DNA from: Microbaculum marinum | GTDB taxonomy: Bacteria; Pseudomonadota; Alphaproteobacteria; Rhizobiales; Tepidamorphaceae | Reading direction: 5' to 3' (one strand) | DNA: 64,000 nt | Assembly (NCBI RefSeq): GCF_042646165.1 | Contig: NZ_JBHRTC010000011.1 | Part shown: positions 1-7,494 of the stretch, in pieces | Layout: each line of letters opens with the position of its first letter | Position numbering within the stretch: position 1 is the stretch's first letter | Translations under genes and position numbers: made by a program | Notes under the pieces: model-generated | The model's input: the letters and a program-made list of their open reading frames with translations, nothing else | Told to the model about the DNA's origin: nothing | Database searches by the model: none

Positions 1-78
1 GTCGCCGCGGCGATCGTCCTGTCCTTCTGCAAGGCGGTGCTCGACGCCTGGGTGCTGCTGGTCGAGATCAACCGCTAG
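1..78 (+). CDS. C-terminal end of an unknown protein (partial)
   Basis: An open frame enters from the left edge and stops at TAG 76-78, giving 25 residues. They are mostly hydrophobic at first (VAAAIVLSF) and end in WVLLVEINR, so the tail of a membrane protein is possible. No family can be assigned from so short a piece. It converges on the minus-strand gene whose stop is at 88. Confidence 0.5.
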   Translation, partial: VAAAIVLSFCKAVLDAWVLLVEINR

Positions 79-87
79 CGCCGGGCC

Positions 88-495
88 CTACGGATAGGCA
101 AGCCTCGCCTTGGCGACGCCGAGCGTCTTGCCGGAGCCGCGGGCCCCGTCCTTGGCGGTCGCCGTCCACTCGTAGGTGTGGCGGCCGTTCGGCGGGCAGG
201 GGCTCTTGTATTTGAACGCGCCGCGCGGCAGCTGGCCCGACTGGCTCACCGCCACCGTGCCGCCGCCGTGGTTGTAGGTCGGCACGTTGACGTCGACGAG
301 CTTGAAGACCACCGACTTGGTGCCGGCCGGCAGGCCGCTGATCCTGAACGGCGGGCTGTCGACGGTGTTGGGCCGGCCGCTGGTGCACGACTTCAGGCCG
401 GACCAGTCGAAGGCGATGGAAAACGCCTGCGCCGGCGCGGCGGCGGCCATGAGGGCGATCGTGGCGGCTGCGAGGAGAACGGGTCGTATGGTCAT
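88..495 (-). CDS. Secreted PEBP/YbhB-like protein
   Basis: This 135-residue protein has a clear Sec signal peptide: MTIRP, a hydrophobic stretch, then AAAAPAQA with likely cleavage near residue 24. The mature part carries SPPF..SGLPAGTKS..F.LVDVNVPT and later SPCPPNGRHTYEW. These resemble the two ligand-site blocks of phosphatidylethanolamine-binding (PEBP, YbhB/YbcL) proteins. The DPDAP-type block is degenerate (DVNVPT) and the protein is short for the family, so ligand binding is uncertain. A periplasmic location is inferred from the signal peptide. It is a host gene outside the prophage. Confidence 0.6.
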   Translation of the reverse strand: MTIRPVLLAAATIALMAAAAPAQAFSIAFDWSGLKSCTSGRPNTVDSPPFRISGLPAGTKSVVFKLVDVNVPTYNHGGGTVAVSQSGQLPRGAFKYKSPCPPNGRHTYEWTATAKDGARGSGKTLGVAKARLAYP

Positions 496-1056
496 GGGCG
501 CTCCGGATGCGTCGGGATGGAAATCGGGTCGGTCAAATGCGGCAGTGGCCGGACGGTGAATGTTCAGGTACCCGGCGACAATCGGCCCGCCGGACGCGAC
601 GTCAGGTTAGCCGCGGCAGGGAGGCCATGACAACCGGCGAATGCCGCCGGGGGAAGGGGGATCCGGCCGGGGGCCAGAGTAGGGGGTGCTCGACTCCACA
701 CGCGAAAGCTGCAAAATTTTTTCGCTCGGGACCGGTCGGCAGGTCGGATCGGAACCGGTTGGAGCCTTTCGTGTTGACATATGTTAACATAGCGCCCATC
801 TTCGGGACTGGCCGATGAGCCGGCCGCGGCATCCCGACAAGGATGTGGAAGCGGCCGTCCGGTAGGCGGAGGCGCTTGGCTGGAGCTGGCGGAAGATGGG
901 CCATTGGGGCCGCCTGTTCTGCGCCCGCGCCGACCGCGACGGATGCCAGATCGGCGTGACCAGAACGCTCGGAAACGCCCCGGAACGCCGGAAACCATGC
1001 ACGGCAGATCGTCCGGGCCGTCGACAGGTGTCCGCATCGCGAAGAGGTATCCGGCG
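496..1056. other. Intergenic region with an operator-like repeat
   Basis: The 561 bases between the divergent PEBP-like and HTH genes contain no ORF with convincing coding character on either strand; the open frames there are arginine- and proline-rich shadows. The only clear structure is the inverted repeat at 772-789, listed separately. Confidence 0.5.
772..789 (+). promoter_or_regulatory. 18-bp inverted repeat overlapping a TTGACA -35 element
   Basis: TGTTGACATATGTTAACA is an inverted repeat with one mismatch between half-sites. It contains TTGACA at 774-779, a consensus -35 hexamer for the plus strand. It is AT-rich in very GC-rich surroundings and lies 268 bases before the HTH gene at 1057. 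A plausible reading is the operator/promoter of that gene, perhaps autoregulated. No strong -10 is visible 17 bases downstream. Confidence 0.5.
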
Positions 1057-1587
1057 ATGAAGACGTTTGAATTCAGCATCGTCGCCTCGGGGCTCGATCC
1101 CGGCGCCGACGACTTCGAGACCCGATTCTACGACGCCGGCTGCGACGACGCGACGATCTCGTTCCAGAAGGGGCACGTCATCGTGGATTTCGCGAGGGAG
1201 GCGGCGTCGGTCGAGAACGCAATCTCGTCGGCGATCGACAACGTCATCGCGGCTGGCGCGACGGTCGACCGGGTCGAGCCCGACCCGCTCGTCAGCCCGG
1301 CCGACATGGCCGCGCGCACCGGCATGAGCCGGGCGGCGATGACCCAGTTCTCGAAGGGCCAGCGCGGCAAGGGCTTTCCGCCGCCGAAGGCGAAGGTCAC
1401 CTCGGACAGCCCGCTCTGGGACTGGTCGACCGTCGCGCGCTGGCTGTGCCGGACCGGCAAGCTCGACGCCGACCAGGCGCGCGAGGCCGAAGCCGTGCGG
1501 CAGGCCAACGAGGCGATAGAGTGCGGCGATGTGGAAGTGAAGGAGAGGCTGAGGCGGGGGCTCGCGGAGTACAAGGCGGGGACTTAA
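1057..1587 (+). CDS. Helix-turn-helix protein of unknown function
   Basis: A 176-residue protein. I chose the ATG at 1057 because sequence upstream of it in the frame is low-complexity. The first half (MKTFEFSIVASGLDPGADDFE...) looks like a small alpha/beta domain. The second half has a helix-turn-helix-like segment at about residues 82-100 (VSPADMAARTGMSRAAMTQF), followed by GFPPPKAKVTSDSPLWDW and VARWLCRTGKL, a pattern seen in small DNA-binding proteins that choose their partner by a W-containing wing. The C-terminus is charged and helical. It is probably a transcriptional regulator; the repeat at 772-789 is a candidate target. I do not recognise a named family. Confidence 0.6.
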   Translation: MKTFEFSIVASGLDPGADDFETRFYDAGCDDATISFQKGHVIVDFAREAASVENAISSAIDNVIAAGATVDRVEPDPLVSPADMAARTGMSRAAMTQFSKGQRGKGFPPPKAKVTSDSPLWDWSTVARWLCRTGKLDADQAREAEAVRQANEAIECGDVEVKERLRRGLAEYKAGT

Positions 1588-1776
1588 GGGGGCAGGGTCT
1601 GCCCCGGATTGCGCTGTGCTTCATCCGGGCTACGGGGTGGCTGGCGAATACGTTCGCGGCATCGTCCACACTAAAATCATCGAGAATGTATTTTCAGCCT
1701 GAAGGCGTGGCATGCGCGGCCTCCCCCTGAACTGCGGGGAACCGAACCTGTTCCGCTACGTGGCCGTATTCGAATT

Positions 1777-2511
1777 CTAAATCAGCGCTCGCTTAAGCCC
1801 CGCCTCTAGCGAGGTATACGGAACCAGGTCAGCTACCTGCTGGAGCAACGAAACATCGCTAGATTCAAGCGGACGATCGTAAACCGCAAAGCGATCAATG
1901 CCACTGCCGTCTTCAAACCGCGTGTCTGCGAAAGCTACATACTTTGATGCGATGGACACGTGATGCGGCGCAACAGTATCGATAAGTAAGGTCTTGTCTT
2001 TCGAGGGGCGAACAACAAAATCAAACTCATGCTGCTTCCCGCTCATACCGATGAAGATACTGGCACGGCCGATGGTTGCAGGCATAAATGCGCGACTAAG
2101 AACCCGAAAAACACGATCCGACAAGTCGTGCTCGGCCGCGGCGACGACGCGTTCGACAACCGCCGTCGCCGCATTCGCAGAAGCATTGGCTACCGCCAGT
2201 ATAGCAGCTCTTAGCCAATCAATACTCGGAGCATCTGCGACGAGAACGTCGTTTACCACCTTGATGTGGTGGCGAGCCGCATGCCGATTGAGCATGCGGC
2301 GAATCATTTTCTCGTCCCTGCCATGGGCCCAGGCCGAACGTTCGGCGCCACCACCGTCATGCACACGAAATCCGTTGCCATTGCGAACAACAAAGACATC
2401 CACCGGATCAAAGGATGGATACAAGCAATGCGTCGTGACGCGAGCCCCATCGCCCGTTTCCACGCATTGGTGGCCCGGTCCAAATGCTGCCTGAACGTCT
2501 TCGCACGACAT
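1777..2511 (-). CDS. DUF1828-like protein, second gene of an island pair
   Basis: A 244-residue protein. Its N-terminal part contains THCLYPSFDPVDVFVVRNGNGFRVHDGG, which matches the style of DUF1828 domains (a small beta-rich domain with 'D.v.ly....ngy.ltDdG'). The remainder is an uncharacterised alpha/beta region resembling the DUF1829-type C-terminal part. Its ATG overlaps the stop of the upstream gene by one base (TAATG), so the two are translationally coupled. Codon use is visibly more AT-rich than in neighbouring genes, suggesting transfer. DUF1828 proteins often occur in mobile or defence-like contexts, but the function is unknown. Confidence 0.6.
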   Translation of the reverse strand: MSCEDVQAAFGPGHQCVETGDGARVTTHCLYPSFDPVDVFVVRNGNGFRVHDGGGAERSAWAHGRDEKMIRRMLNRHAARHHIKVVNDVLVADAPSIDWLRAAILAVANASANAATAVVERVVAAAEHDLSDRVFRVLSRAFMPATIGRASIFIGMSGKQHEFDFVVRPSKDKTLLIDTVAPHHVSIASKYVAFADTRFEDGSGIDRFAVYDRPLESSDVSLLQQVADLVPYTSLEAGLKRALI

Positions 2512-3044
2512 TATTCAGCACCTTCAAAAAGCGATCCCTGCGGTGGTACATCAAACAGTCGCTGATCAGTCTCCAACGAGAGATTAATTTCATCCGCCAG
2601 AGCCGCAAGAGCCTGCGGCAATCTGCGTATCTGTGCCTGGATCGGCCGCCGGTAAGGTATGTCCCATAAATCCTGAGCGAGAATGTGGCACCGATTGTCT
2701 GGCCACGCATGGACATGTGACCCGCACACTGTGGCCGGCAATCCGAGACTGGCGGCCCCCAACGGATTGCTCTTGCACAAGGTTGGTGGAGCCAGATCCG
2801 CGCGCCATACCTTCTGCCTGCGGAAGATTACCGAGACGCTTGGGTAGGCCCGAGCATTCGGCACGAACCGAAATCGCAGATGGGCATTGGAAATACCCAA
2901 GCTGTCCTCGATATTCCATATTGCTTGGAATTCGCCGTCCCGTGAGGAAGGAATCCAAATTGGAGGCGGCCCGATGAGCCGCTTCTGGTCCTTAAAGAAG
3001 GCGTCCACCTCGGCAACGCTTGCTGCACGGCTAACAGTTGGCAT
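2511..3044 (-). CDS. Unknown protein, first gene of the DUF1828 pair
   Basis: A 177-residue protein without a family I can name. It has a central stretch (LRFRFVPNARAYPSVSVIFRRQKVWRADL) that looks like a beta-hairpin-rich domain, then SHVHAWPDNR, a histidine/tryptophan motif reminiscent of DUF6978-type partner proteins. The C-terminus is a long helix (LPQALAALADEINLSLE). It is the first gene of a two-gene operon with the DUF1828-like protein. The pairing and base composition resemble toxin-antitoxin or defence pairs; this is inference only. Confidence 0.5.
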   Translation of the reverse strand: MPTVSRAASVAEVDAFFKDQKRLIGPPPIWIPSSRDGEFQAIWNIEDSLGISNAHLRFRFVPNARAYPSVSVIFRRQKVWRADLAPPTLCKSNPLGAASLGLPATVCGSHVHAWPDNRCHILAQDLWDIPYRRPIQAQIRRLPQALAALADEINLSLETDQRLFDVPPQGSLFEGAE

Positions 3045-3478
3045 GTAGCAACACTACAAGTTGCGCAACGTAAGTTCCAATACCCCAGTACGCTATGACC
3101 GCCGGCCAGTCCCGGCCCCAGTCTCGAAGCGGCCACGCCTTCTTACATGTACAATTAGGAAAATAGTCCTTGACAGCGTGACGCTGGTCCTGTATGGTTT
3201 GGCCATGCTCGACAATTGCGCCCGAGACGGCCGGGGCGGCGGTGCCGCCCGGTAAGTCTTAGGGCGGGCGGACGGAGCGGGACCGGAAGGCTGCGGCGGG
3301 GCATACAGTAGCAGGGCCTTTGGGCCCAAGTCTTCGGACCCGGGCCTTCCGGGCCATGCCGATTTCGCGTCCACGACATTTTCCGGCACAGCCTCCCTGA
3401 GGCACACGCTTCCGGTCCACAGGCCCTCCGGCCTGGACCGCCATCACTGACAGTTAGATCCAACACACGGAGCCGCGG
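3045..3478. other. Intergenic region upstream of the GTA-type genes
   Basis: The 434 bases separate the minus-strand island pair from the terminase genes. Near the left end is a perfect 10-bp palindrome GTTGCGCAAC at 3060-3069, 16 bases before the start of the minus-strand operon, which could be its operator. The promoter at 3170-3198 reads right. Downstream, 3205-3255 could encode a 16-residue peptide (MLDNCARDGRGGGAAR). The rest up to 3478 shows no gene and would be a roughly 270-base leader. Confidence 0.5.
3170..3198 (+). promoter_or_regulatory. Sigma-70 type promoter for the GTA-type terminase genes
   Basis: TTGACA at 3170-3175 is followed by exactly 17 bases and TATGGT at 3193-3198, a near-consensus housekeeping promoter. 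Transcription would begin near 3205, which coincides with an ATG opening a 16-codon frame (3205-3255). The next gene is the small terminase at 3479, so the transcript would have a long GC-rich leader. It is the only strong promoter seen upstream of the GTA-type genes. Confidence 0.65.
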
Positions 3479-4144
3479 ATGGGCGAGCGACGGCTGATCA
3501 CGTCCCTGCAGCGCGCCCTGGTGCGGGACGCCTACGAGGGCAATGCGGACATGACGATCGCGGCGATCGCCGCGGCCGTCGGGATCTCGGCGAGCTCGGT
3601 CAACCGGCTGGCCCGCGAGGGCCGCTGGGCGAAGGCGCGGCGCGGCGCCGACGCGCCGCAGACGGATGCGGCGGCGGAGATCGCGCCGCCGGTTGGGCCA
3701 TCGGTTGCGCCGTCTGGAGTGCCATCGGCCCCGTCCTCGGGCCCGTCCTCGGGCCCGCCCCCGGCCCAGCGCCAGAGCCGCGCGGCGCTGATCGACGCGC
3801 TGTGGCGGGCGGTGGCGCAGCAGGTGGTCGACCTGAAGGGGGCGGCGGCCGCGGATCCGGCAGGGGGCGGGGCAGGCGACACGGCAGCAGACACTGGCCC
3901 GGGCGCGGGCCGGGCGCGCGCCGGCGGACAGTCGGCCACCGCCCTGATGACGGTCACCCGCACCATCGAGAAGCTGACGGAGCTGGAGCGCGGCGCGGCG
4001 GCGAGCGCGGCACGCGACGAACCGCGGGAGGATATCGATGAGGTCCGTGCCCGGATTGCGCGCCGGCTTGAGGCGCTTTGCGAGATTGCCGGGGACGACG
4101 ACGGCGCGGCGGCAGGCGCTGCTGCACCTGATGGCGCCGGATGA
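3479..4144 (+). CDS. GTA-type small terminase (g1-like)
   Basis: A 221-residue protein opening with an HTH (DMTIAAIAAAVGISASSVNRLAREGRWAKARR, residues about 24-55), the DNA-recognition part expected of a small terminase. A proline-rich linker with a repeated PSSG unit follows (about residues 75-98), then helices and a charged C-terminal segment (EDIDEVRARIARRLEALCEIAG). The arrangement with the large terminase, whose start lies 107 bases inside this gene, matches the g1-g2 head of gene transfer agent clusters. Its role would be recognition of DNA for packaging. It is intact, but its partner is not. Confidence 0.6.
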   Translation: MGERRLITSLQRALVRDAYEGNADMTIAAIAAAVGISASSVNRLAREGRWAKARRGADAPQTDAAAEIAPPVGPSVAPSGVPSAPSSGPSSGPPPAQRQSRAALIDALWRAVAQQVVDLKGAAAADPAGGGAGDTAADTGPGAGRARAGGQSATALMTVTRTIEKLTELERGAAASAARDEPREDIDEVRARIARRLEALCEIAGDDDGAAAGAAAPDGAG

Positions 4145-4223
4145 CCTGATCGCGCTGGACGCTGACTTCGCCGCCTGGGCGCACGACGCGCAGCTGCCGC
4201 CGGACGATACGAGATCCGGGGGT

Positions 4224-4283
4224 GGCGGGCCCGAAGCCGGGGTGGCCGAAGCTGGGGGGCCCGAAGCTGGGGTGGCGGAAGCT
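4224..4283 (+). repeat. Two 30-bp tandem repeats in the large terminase gene
   Basis: Two consecutive 30-bp units encode GGPEAGVAEA twice just before the Walker A motif, followed by a partial third copy (GGP). They form a flexible acidic insertion between the N-terminal helix and the ATPase core. A similar but shorter serine/proline repeat occurs in the preceding small terminase gene. Confidence 0.7.
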
Positions 4284-5424
4284 GGGGGGCCTGGCGGCGA
4301 CGACTGGGCGGTCTGGCTGCTGCTCGGCGGCCGCGGCGCCGGCAAGACCCGGGCGGGCGCGGAATGGGTGCGCGGGCTGGCGCTCGGCGAGACGCCGTTC
4401 GCGGCCGCGCCGGTCAGCCCGATCGCGCTGGTCGGCGAGACCTTCCAGGACGCCCGCGAGGTGATGGTTGAGGGCGTGTCGGGCATCCTGTCGGTGCACC
4501 GGCACGGCAGGAAATCGATCGACAGGCCCGACTGGTCGCCGTCGCGGCGCCGGCTGGAATGGCCCAACGGGGCGGTGGCGCAGGTGTTCTCCGCCGAGGA
4601 CCCCGACAGCCTGCGCGGCCCGCAGTTCGCCGCCGCCTGGGCAGACGAACTGGCCAAGTGGCGCTATCCCGACGCGACCTGGGACATGCTGCAGTTCGGC
4701 CTCAGGCTGGGCGAGCGGCCGCGCCAGCTGGTCACAACGACGCCGCGGCCGATCCCGCTGGTCAAGCGGCTGCTGACGCCGGGCACGCCCGGCACCGTGG
4801 TGACGCGGATCCGGACCGGGGAGAACCGCGCCAACCTGGCGCCGTCCTTCCTGGAGGCGATCGTCGGGCGCTATCGCGGCACAAGGCTCGGCCGCCAGGA
4901 ACTGGACGCCGAGCTGATCGCCGACCGGCCCGACGCGCTGTTCCGCCGCGACATGATCGAACACGGTCGTGTTGCGGCGGCGCCGGAGCTTCAGCGCATC
5001 GTGGTGGCGGTCGATCCGCCGGCGGGATCGAAAGCCGGCGGATCGAGAGCCGGGGGCTCGGGAGGCGGGGCGGCCTGCGGCATCGTCGCCGTGGGGACGG
5101 GCCCTGCCCCAGGGGCAGCGTCGGGGACAGCGTCGGGGACGCTCTACGTGCTGGCGGATTCCACCGTGTCCGGCGCCAAGCCTGCCGGCTGGGCGCACCG
5201 CGCCGTCGCGCTGTATCACCGGCTGGCGGCGGACCGGCTGATCGCCGAGGCCAACCAGGGCGGCGACATGGTGGCCGCCGTGATTGGCGAGGTCGACGCC
5301 GGGGTGCCGGTCAAGCTGGTGCACGCGCGGCGGGGAAAATGGCTGCGCGCCGAACCGGTCGCCGCCCTCTACGAGCAGGGCCGCGTCCGCCATGTCGGGA
5401 CGCTGCCGGAGCTGGAGGACGAGA

Positions 5425-5455
5425 TGTGCGATTTCGGCCGTATTGAGGAAAACCG
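5425..5455. other. Probable left attachment site (attL) of the prophage
   Basis: Terminase homology ends at GATTTCGGCC (5433-5442) and prophage sequence begins right after it, with the integrase facing inward 34 bases away from the terminator. The crossover core should lie within about 5425-5445 and should recur at the prophage's right end, outside this window. Its exact extent cannot be set without attR. Confidence 0.5.
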
Positions 5456-5472
5456 GGCGTTCCAGCGCCCCC
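5447..5472 (-). terminator. Intrinsic terminator after the integrase gene
   Basis: On the minus strand a GGGCG/CGCCC stem (5466-5470 with 5455-5459, six-base loop) is followed by GG and then TTTT. It lies 19 bases after the integrase stop codon and would end leftward transcription close to the prophage boundary. Confidence 0.55.
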
Positions 5473-5488
5473 GTTTGTCAACGGTTTT

Positions 5489-6526
5489 TCAATTCGCGTT
5501 CTTGCGGCGTTCCGCCAACGCAATGACCGCCGCCTTGCCGCTCGCCTTCTTGTCGGCGAACCTGCAGTACCTCTCAATCATGCCCAGCGACATTCCGATC
5601 TGGTCCTGAATCTGCGCCGTGGTAAGCCCCGCCATGCGCAGTTCGATCACGCGTGTTGCCCGGAGTCCGTGCAAGGTCGCGCCCTTCAGCTCCGGTATCG
5701 CGTCGCGCTGCTCTGCGAAGTGCACGTCCAGCCGCTTGCGAGAGTAGGGCTTCCCGCTCCCCTGCCTCAGATACGGCCCCGGCGCCCGTTCCCAACTCGC
5801 CATTTCCGATGCCAATGCATCGTCGATCGGGCACCATATCTCCCGACCGGTCTTTTCCTGGCTGAGCCGGAATCCCCCTTCGTCGATGAACGTCTCCCCG
5901 AGACGCACTACGTCTGACCCGCGCTGCCCGGTGTAGCGCAGCAGGAAGAACCCGCGGCGCACCATGCCGGTGAGGTGTTTCTCGGCCGCTGTGAGCTGCG
6001 CCGCGGTCCACGGCTTGTGCCCTCCAGTCTTCGGATACGGCTTCACACCTTCCGTGATCGAGGAAAGGAAGTGGTCGCGCGCCCGTCCCCAGGAGGACAG
6101 CGCGCGCACTGTTCCCAAAACGGTGTTAGCCGTCCCGGGCACGTCGGACAATCCCTCCATCAGCTCCCTGACATGTGCTGGCCGGATTCCGTCGGCCGGA
6201 ACGTTGCCGAGCACCTCGGCCGCGAGCCGGAGGCCGCGGCGATATTGGTCTCGCGTGCCCTTCCGGAGCGACATGAAGTGCGGCGAAGTCTCGTAAAGAT
6301 CGGCCACGTCGCCGAACGTCGTGACGCGCTCGTCATTGCCCTGCGCTTCCCTGAGGGCGATCCAGAACTCCGGCGTGGTCGGATCGTTGGGCAGCCTGAT
6401 CCGCTTGCCGGCGGCGGCTGTGTTCCTTCCGGGGTGCCAGTAGAAGTACTCGCGGCCGCGGGACACCACCCGATGGACGCCGCTAGGCAGCGCCACGACG
6501 CCGCTCCTTCTGCGCTTTGATCGCAT
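5489..6526 (-). CDS. int: Tyrosine recombinase, prophage integrase
   Basis: A 345-residue tyrosine recombinase. An N-terminal SAM-like DNA-binding domain (about 65-160, with TTFGDVADLYETSP) precedes the catalytic domain. Visible catalytic residues are R202 (TGQRGSD), K225 (QEKTG), H286 and R289 (LHGLR) and the nucleophile Y320 (IERYCRF). The usual second histidine or tryptophan before the tyrosine is M312 (QIGMSLGM), a tolerated but notable change. It catalyses insertion and excision. The gene sits at the prophage edge, is followed by a terminator, and its start overlaps the AlpA-like gene by 44 bases. Confidence 0.92.
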   Translation of the reverse strand: MRSKRRRSGVVALPSGVHRVVSRGREYFYWHPGRNTAAAGKRIRLPNDPTTPEFWIALREAQGNDERVTTFGDVADLYETSPHFMSLRKGTRDQYRRGLRLAAEVLGNVPADGIRPAHVRELMEGLSDVPGTANTVLGTVRALSSWGRARDHFLSSITEGVKPYPKTGGHKPWTAAQLTAAEKHLTGMVRRGFFLLRYTGQRGSDVVRLGETFIDEGGFRLSQEKTGREIWCPIDDALASEMASWERAPGPYLRQGSGKPYSRKRLDVHFAEQRDAIPELKGATLHGLRATRVIELRMAGLTTAQIQDQIGMSLGMIERYCRFADKKASGKAAVIALAERRKNAN

Positions 6527-6761
6527 CGCGCACCCCCGCCATTATCGGATCTGACGAGGCATCATTCGGCCCGTCGCCGAGCGATGCAAGCGCGTCATCG
6601 ACTTCCTGCCATCTCCACCGCACGCAACCGTTGGATAACTTGCGCGGCCTGGGGAGAACTCCGCGCCGAACCATCTCGTCGACGGTGCTTTCGGCCATAT
6701 CCAGCTCGCTCGCCAGGGACGAGCGGCTGAGATAGGCCGGCGGTCTGGCTGCGATAGTCAC
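6483..6761 (-). CDS. AlpA/MerR-like small DNA-binding protein, possible excisionase
   Basis: A 92-residue protein starting at GTG 6761, preceded by GAGGATCC and overlapping the upstream stop as GTGA. Residues about 11-50 form a winged-helix motif (YLSRSSLASELDMAESTVDEMVRRG, then VLPRPRKLSNGCVRWRW), the pattern of AlpA/MerR-like prophage regulators and excisionases. Overlap with the integrase gene suggests joint expression and a role in directing recombination, but excisionase activity is inferred from position and fold only. The upstream frame to 6941 has no coding character. Confidence 0.7.
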   Translation of the reverse strand: MTIAARPPAYLSRSSLASELDMAESTVDEMVRRGVLPRPRKLSNGCVRWRWQEVDDALASLGDGPNDASSDPIMAGVRDAIKAQKERRRGAA

Positions 6762-6901
6762 CGGGGATCCTCGTTCGCCAGTTCCAGCAGGACGTCCGCG
6801 TGGCAGGGCTGATCGAGCGGGCACCAGCAGGCGAGGTTCTTGCCGCGAAGGTCCGTGATGTTGGCTATGATCTTGGCGCGCGCATCCTCGGTCGTGGTCA
6901 T
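6758..6901 (-). CDS. Short DUF4326-like protein
   Basis: A 47-residue ORF with ATG at 6901, a GAGGTG ribosome site, a 4-base ATGA overlap with the J-domain gene upstream and a GTGA overlap with the AlpA-like gene downstream. It contains ITDLRGKNLACWCPLDQPCHADVLLELAN, the hallmark C-terminal part of DUF4326 proteins. The usual N-terminal half of that family is absent, so this is a minimal or reduced version. The three cysteines and one histidine (CWCP....CH) could bind a metal. Function unknown. Confidence 0.7.
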   Translation of the reverse strand: MTTTEDARAKIIANITDLRGKNLACWCPLDQPCHADVLLELANEDPR

Positions 6902-7494
6902 GTTGCACCTCGCTCCGCCAGCGCGGCAGTCCGGGCAGCATTGAGGGCGGACATGGCTTCGACCGTTCCCCCAGCGTCCGGATGCGCTTCGCGTGCCTTT
7001 TTCCGATAGGCGGCGTTGATCTCGTCGGCGTCAGCAGCGCGTCCCACGCCGAGAACAGTCGTCCAATGCGCCGCGTTGTCCGCCGACGGCGCCGGCAGCG
7101 CCTCGAAGCCGCGGAAGGCTGCGTCTACGAATGACTTCGCGCCCCAGCGTTCAAGACCACGAAGGGACTCGATGCTCTTCCAAATCGCTCGCGCGTTCTC
7201 CTCGACCTTCGCCCACCGATCGCAGGGGATGCACTGCGGCCGACCCTCGAGTTCGAAGTACACCGCGACGCCAGGGTCATCGGGCGCACGGCGATTGCTG
7301 TAGGGGAGGCCGTCCAGGCGCAACTCGACGTTGGTCGATACCACCGCATGGCGGGCACCAAGGCGGCGCAGTTCCTCAACGATGAGTCTGCTCTCTCGGG
7401 CAAGGCCTCCCGGATCGAAGCGCGACGCCTGGCGCTGATGCGCTGGTGTGCGCGGCCATCCTACGGGCCATTGCAGCGGATATGCTTCGGTCAT
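6898..7494 (-). CDS. Phage J-domain protein
   Basis: A 198-residue protein. The ATG at 7494 is preferred because AGGAAGG lies about 8 bases upstream and the start overlaps the previous stop as TGATG. The N-terminus has YPLQWPVGWPRT, a conserved opening in phage-encoded proteins of this type. The C-terminus (about 135-198) is a J domain: WTTVLGVGRAADADEINAAYRKKAREAHPDAGG, with HPD present. J domains stimulate DnaK-type chaperones, so it may recruit the host Hsp70. The N-terminal domain is of unknown function. Confidence 0.75.
   Translation of the reverse strand: MTEAYPLQWPVGWPRTPAHQRQASRFDPGGLARESRLIVEELRRLGARHAVVSTNVELRLDGLPYSNRRAPDDPGVAVYFELEGRPQCIPCDRWAKVEENARAIWKSIESLRGLERWGAKSFVDAAFRGFEALPAPSADNAAHWTTVLGVGRAADADEINAAYRKKAREAHPDAGGTVEAMSALNAARTAALAERGAT

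Larger units (their letters stand above)
4038..5609 (+). pseudogene. GTA-type large terminase (g2-like), truncated by the prophage
   Basis: The ATPase part is intact: Walker A GGRGAGKT at residues 97-104, a WADELAKW Walker B region near residue 200, and the TTTPRP coupling motif. It matches the DNA-packaging large terminase of GTAs. The frame continues through a conserved-looking EDEMCDFG ending near 5442. The sequence then switches to RIEENRAFQRP..., which is antisense to the integrase tail and unrelated to terminases. The expected C-terminal nuclease block (normally a GRSPDRVDALVWA-type ending) is missing. The terminase-derived part is 4038 to about 5442; the remaining 55 codons are prophage. 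A later start at 4131 is also possible. Confidence 0.75.

Noticed and set aside
564..1079. Long minus-strand frame (171 codons) before the HTH gene
   Set aside because: Proline, arginine and serine-rich with no domain; overlaps the intergenic repeat and the start of the HTH gene. Looks like a GC-rich shadow frame.
3155..4657. 500-codon minus-strand frame opposite the GTA-type genes
   Set aside because: Low-complexity, opposes well-supported terminase genes. A shadow of high-GC coding sequence.
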